From assembly GCF_030814815.1 (NCBI RefSeq), contig NZ_JAUSVR010000002.1, positions 186,001 through 250,000 on the forward strand: a stretch of 64,000 bases of DNA, read 5' to 3'. This DNA comes from Ancylobacter amanitiformis. Its GTDB lineage: Bacteria > Pseudomonadota > Alphaproteobacteria > Rhizobiales > Xanthobacteraceae. The notes below the pieces were generated by a model. The model saw only the letters and a list, made by a program, of their open reading frames with translations, did not search any database and was not told where the DNA came from. Made by a program: the position numbers and the translations under genes. This document shows positions 62,250 to 64,000 of the stretch, piece after piece; positions within the stretch are counted from its first letter, which is position 1, and the number at the start of each line of letters is the position of its first letter.

Positions 62250-64000
62250 TTGGATACGCCCAATAGCAGCCGGGCCGACATGGCGGCCGCCGCGCGCGAG
62301 CTGCCGCGGATTCCCCATCGCGCGCCCAAGCCCCGCGGCCCGTTCCGCCGCTGGCTGACCAGCCGGAGCCAGGCCTTCGGCCGCACGCTCGCCAAGGCGA
62401 TCTTCGACGCCGCCAACCGCCCGCGCTGGGGTGTGCGCAAGCTGGTCTTCGACGCCTATCGCCGCCCGCGCGAGAGCTTCGCCCCGCTGGTGATCCGCAA
62501 GGACGGCCGCCCGCGCCGCGCCTTTGCCGGCTGGATGGCGGATGTCGACGCCGACCTACCGCCGCTGGTCGCGCATGTTCATTTCCCGGCGCCCGGAGAA
62601 CTCGAACGCCCGGTCGCCTTCGTGCTGTGCCGGCATTCGGCGGGGGAGGCCATGCATCTGGTCGAGGCTCTTGCGGTCGACCACGATGTCGTCGTGCTGC
62701 TGATCGATCCCCAGCGGCCGGCGCCCGACATGGCGGCGCATCTGGTGCCCGCCGGGGTGACGATGTCACGCGTGCCGTCTCCCGTGCTGCTGAGCGCGCT
62801 CGCCCTGCAGGCGCGCAGCCTGGCGCCGCGTTTCGCGGTCGCGGTAGGCATGGACACGGCCGATATCGCGCTCGCCTTCGAGGCCCGCGACATTCCGGTG
62901 GTCTTCATCGCCGATGCGGAGAGCGCCCCGCCCGGGCTGGAGCCTCTGCTGCGGCAGGCGACCGAAATGGTGTTCGCTTCGCCTCATGCCCATGCCGCCG
63001 CGCAGGCCGCCTTCCCGGCCTTTGCGGGGCGGGACTACCTGCACATCATCAAGGCCCCGCTCGGCGAGGGTTCGGCGCGCCTCGCCGCGCTCGGGGTGCT
63101 GGCGGCGGGCCGGGTCGAGCGCGAGGTGGCGCTCGCGCTTTCGATCGGGCCCGAGCGGCTGGAAATCCTCGATCCCGAGAACAAGGGCGGCGACATCGCC
63201 GCGACGCTCAAGGCCAAGGTGATCGCCTGGCGTACGCGCCGCACGGGCGGGGAAAAGCTGTTCCGCGACATTCTCCGCCGGCCCTGCTCGGGCTTCAACC
63301 CGATGATCTATGCCGAGCTCAACCCGGTCGACTGCCTCGCCAACCGGCGCTTTCCGCTCGCCCACTGGATCGAGCGCGGCCAGCCCGAGGGGCCATGGTC
63401 CTATGGCGTGGTGCGGCCGGGCGAGGCAAGCCCCGCCGCCGGCGCGCTCAAGGTCGCGCTGCACGGGCATTTCTTCTATGTCGACCTGCTGCCGGAGATG
63501 CTGGGACGGCTCACGCGCAACGTGGCGCGGCCGGACCTGTTCCTCACCACCGATAGCGAGGCCAAGGTGGCGGCGCTGCGTGCGTCCACCGCCGGCTATC
63601 CCGCGCGGGTGGAAATCGCCGTCGTGCCCAATCTCGGCCGCGACATCGGCCCCTATTTCACGGCGCTGCGCGAGCCGCTGCTGCACGGGGGCTACGATGT
63701 GTTCTTCCATGTGCACGGCAAGAAGACCAAGGGGCGCCGGCGCAATATCGGCGATCCCTGGCGCACCTTTCTGTGGGAGAACATGATCGGCGGCCAGCAT
63801 GCGATGCTGGACGCCATCCTCGCCCGCTTCGCCAGCGACCCCACCGTCGGGCTCGCCTACCCCGAGGACGGGCATGTGCTCGACTGGGGGCGCAATGGGA
63901 AGGTGATCGCCAAGCTGCGCGCCGATCTTGCCTTGAGCGAGCCGATGACCGCCTATGTCGATTTTCCCATCGGCAACATGTTCGCCGCCCGCCCCGCCGC
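62250..64000 (+). CDS. RgpF-like glycan synthesis protein, 3' end outside window
   Basis: The frame is open from a TTG at 62250 (AGAGG seven bases upstream; ATG 62280 is the alternative) to the window end, at least 583 residues. The N-terminal third is basic. The later part has 'LKVALHGHFFYVDLLPEML', 'VVPNLGRDIGPYFTALREPL', 'YDVFFHVHGKKTKG' and 'MLDAILARFASDPTVGLAYP', matching the rhamnan-synthesis F (RgpF) domain. It likely takes part in surface polysaccharide assembly at the inner membrane. Residues around 120-290 do not match a family I know. Confidence 0.85.
   Translation, partial: MDTPNSSRADMAAAARELPRIPHRAPKPRGPFRRWLTSRSQAFGRTLAKAIFDAANRPRWGVRKLVFDAYRRPRESFAPLVIRKDGRPRRAFAGWMADVDADLPPLVAHVHFPAPGELERPVAFVLCRHSAGEAMHLVEALAVDHDVVVLLIDPQRPAPDMAAHLVPAGVTMSRVPSPVLLSALALQARSLAPRFAVAVGMDTADIALAFEARDIPVVFIADAESAPPGLEPLLRQATEMVFASPHAHAAAQAAFPAFAGRDYLHIIKAPLGEGSARLAALGVLAAGRVEREVALALSIGPERLEILDPENKGGDIAATLKAKVIAWRTRRTGGEKLFRDILRRPCSGFNPMIYAELNPVDCLANRRFPLAHWIERGQPEGPWSYGVVRPGEASPAAGALKVALHGHFFYVDLLPEMLGRLTRNVARPDLFLTTDSEAKVAALRASTAGYPARVEIAVVPNLGRDIGPYFTALREPLLHGGYDVFFHVHGKKTKGRRRNIGDPWRTFLWENMIGGQHAMLDAILARFASDPTVGLAYPEDGHVLDWGRNGKVIAKLRADLALSEPMTAYVDFPIGNMFAARPA

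Overview
The window is GC-rich bacterial chromosome, densely packed on both strands. Several features point to an alphaproteobacterium of the order Hyphomicrobiales, possibly near the Xanthobacteraceae: plant-type (class II) DAHP synthase, BluB/CobT/CobS, a GCG-rich secreted peptide next to an LTxxQ protein, COG4663-type TRAP binding proteins, and a dispersed intergenic repeat I know from rhizobial-type genomes. No rRNA, CRISPR array or intact transposase was seen. There is one tRNA, tRNA-Val(CAC).

Layout. 1-2.4 kb: a truncated gene at the left edge, small helical proteins and a WD40-like protein. 2.5-5.9 kb: a complete nickel ECF importer, nikK-nikM-nikL-nikQ-nikO on the minus strand, preceded by an exact NikR-type operator. 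6.1-10.5 kb: lytic transglycosylase, then MarR regulator, MFS transporter and aldo/keto reductase. 10.5-11.5 kb: decayed DNA with a Fic-family remnant and the dispersed repeat. 11.5-12.2 kb: two small secreted proteins.

12.3-28.5 kb looks like an accessory metabolic region. It holds a cupin, an FAD monooxygenase, a DUF917/HyuA pair and a PapA5/condensation-like acyltransferase on the plus strand. On the minus strand are two tandem proteins resembling nitrile-hydratase-like leader peptides (NHLP), a CocE/S15 hydrolase and a malic enzyme. Then come a D-lactate dehydrogenase pseudogene, a LuxR-type regulator, UbiX, UbiD, phenolic acid decarboxylase PadC and an alpha/beta hydrolase. The most likely common theme is turnover of hydroxylated aromatic or heterocyclic acids. 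The region ends at a broken tyrosine-integrase gene lying head to head with dusA, a known integration hot spot, so it may be an old integrated island.

29.2-41 kb returns to core-type genes: dusA, a TauE-family permease, an aspartic protease with a DUF1289 protein, cobS/bluB/cobT, a secreted nuclease, a UDG-family protein, two amino-acid ABC permeases without partners, Mrp, an ABM protein, ArsR and EamA. 41.2-44.7 kb: three tandem paralogous TRAP binding proteins with no TRAP permease nearby. 44.8-53.1 kb: two exporters, moaA, DUF971, L,D-transpeptidase, tRNA-Val, gph, a secreted protein, rpiA and DUF2059. 53.2-56.3 kb: tctCBA tricarboxylate transporter. 56.5-64 kb: glutathione reductase, class II DAHP synthase, an alpha/beta-fold protein, a quinone oxidoreductase divergent from an HxlR regulator over a three-copy 19-bp repeat, and the 5' part of an RgpF-like glycan-synthesis gene that runs off the right edge.
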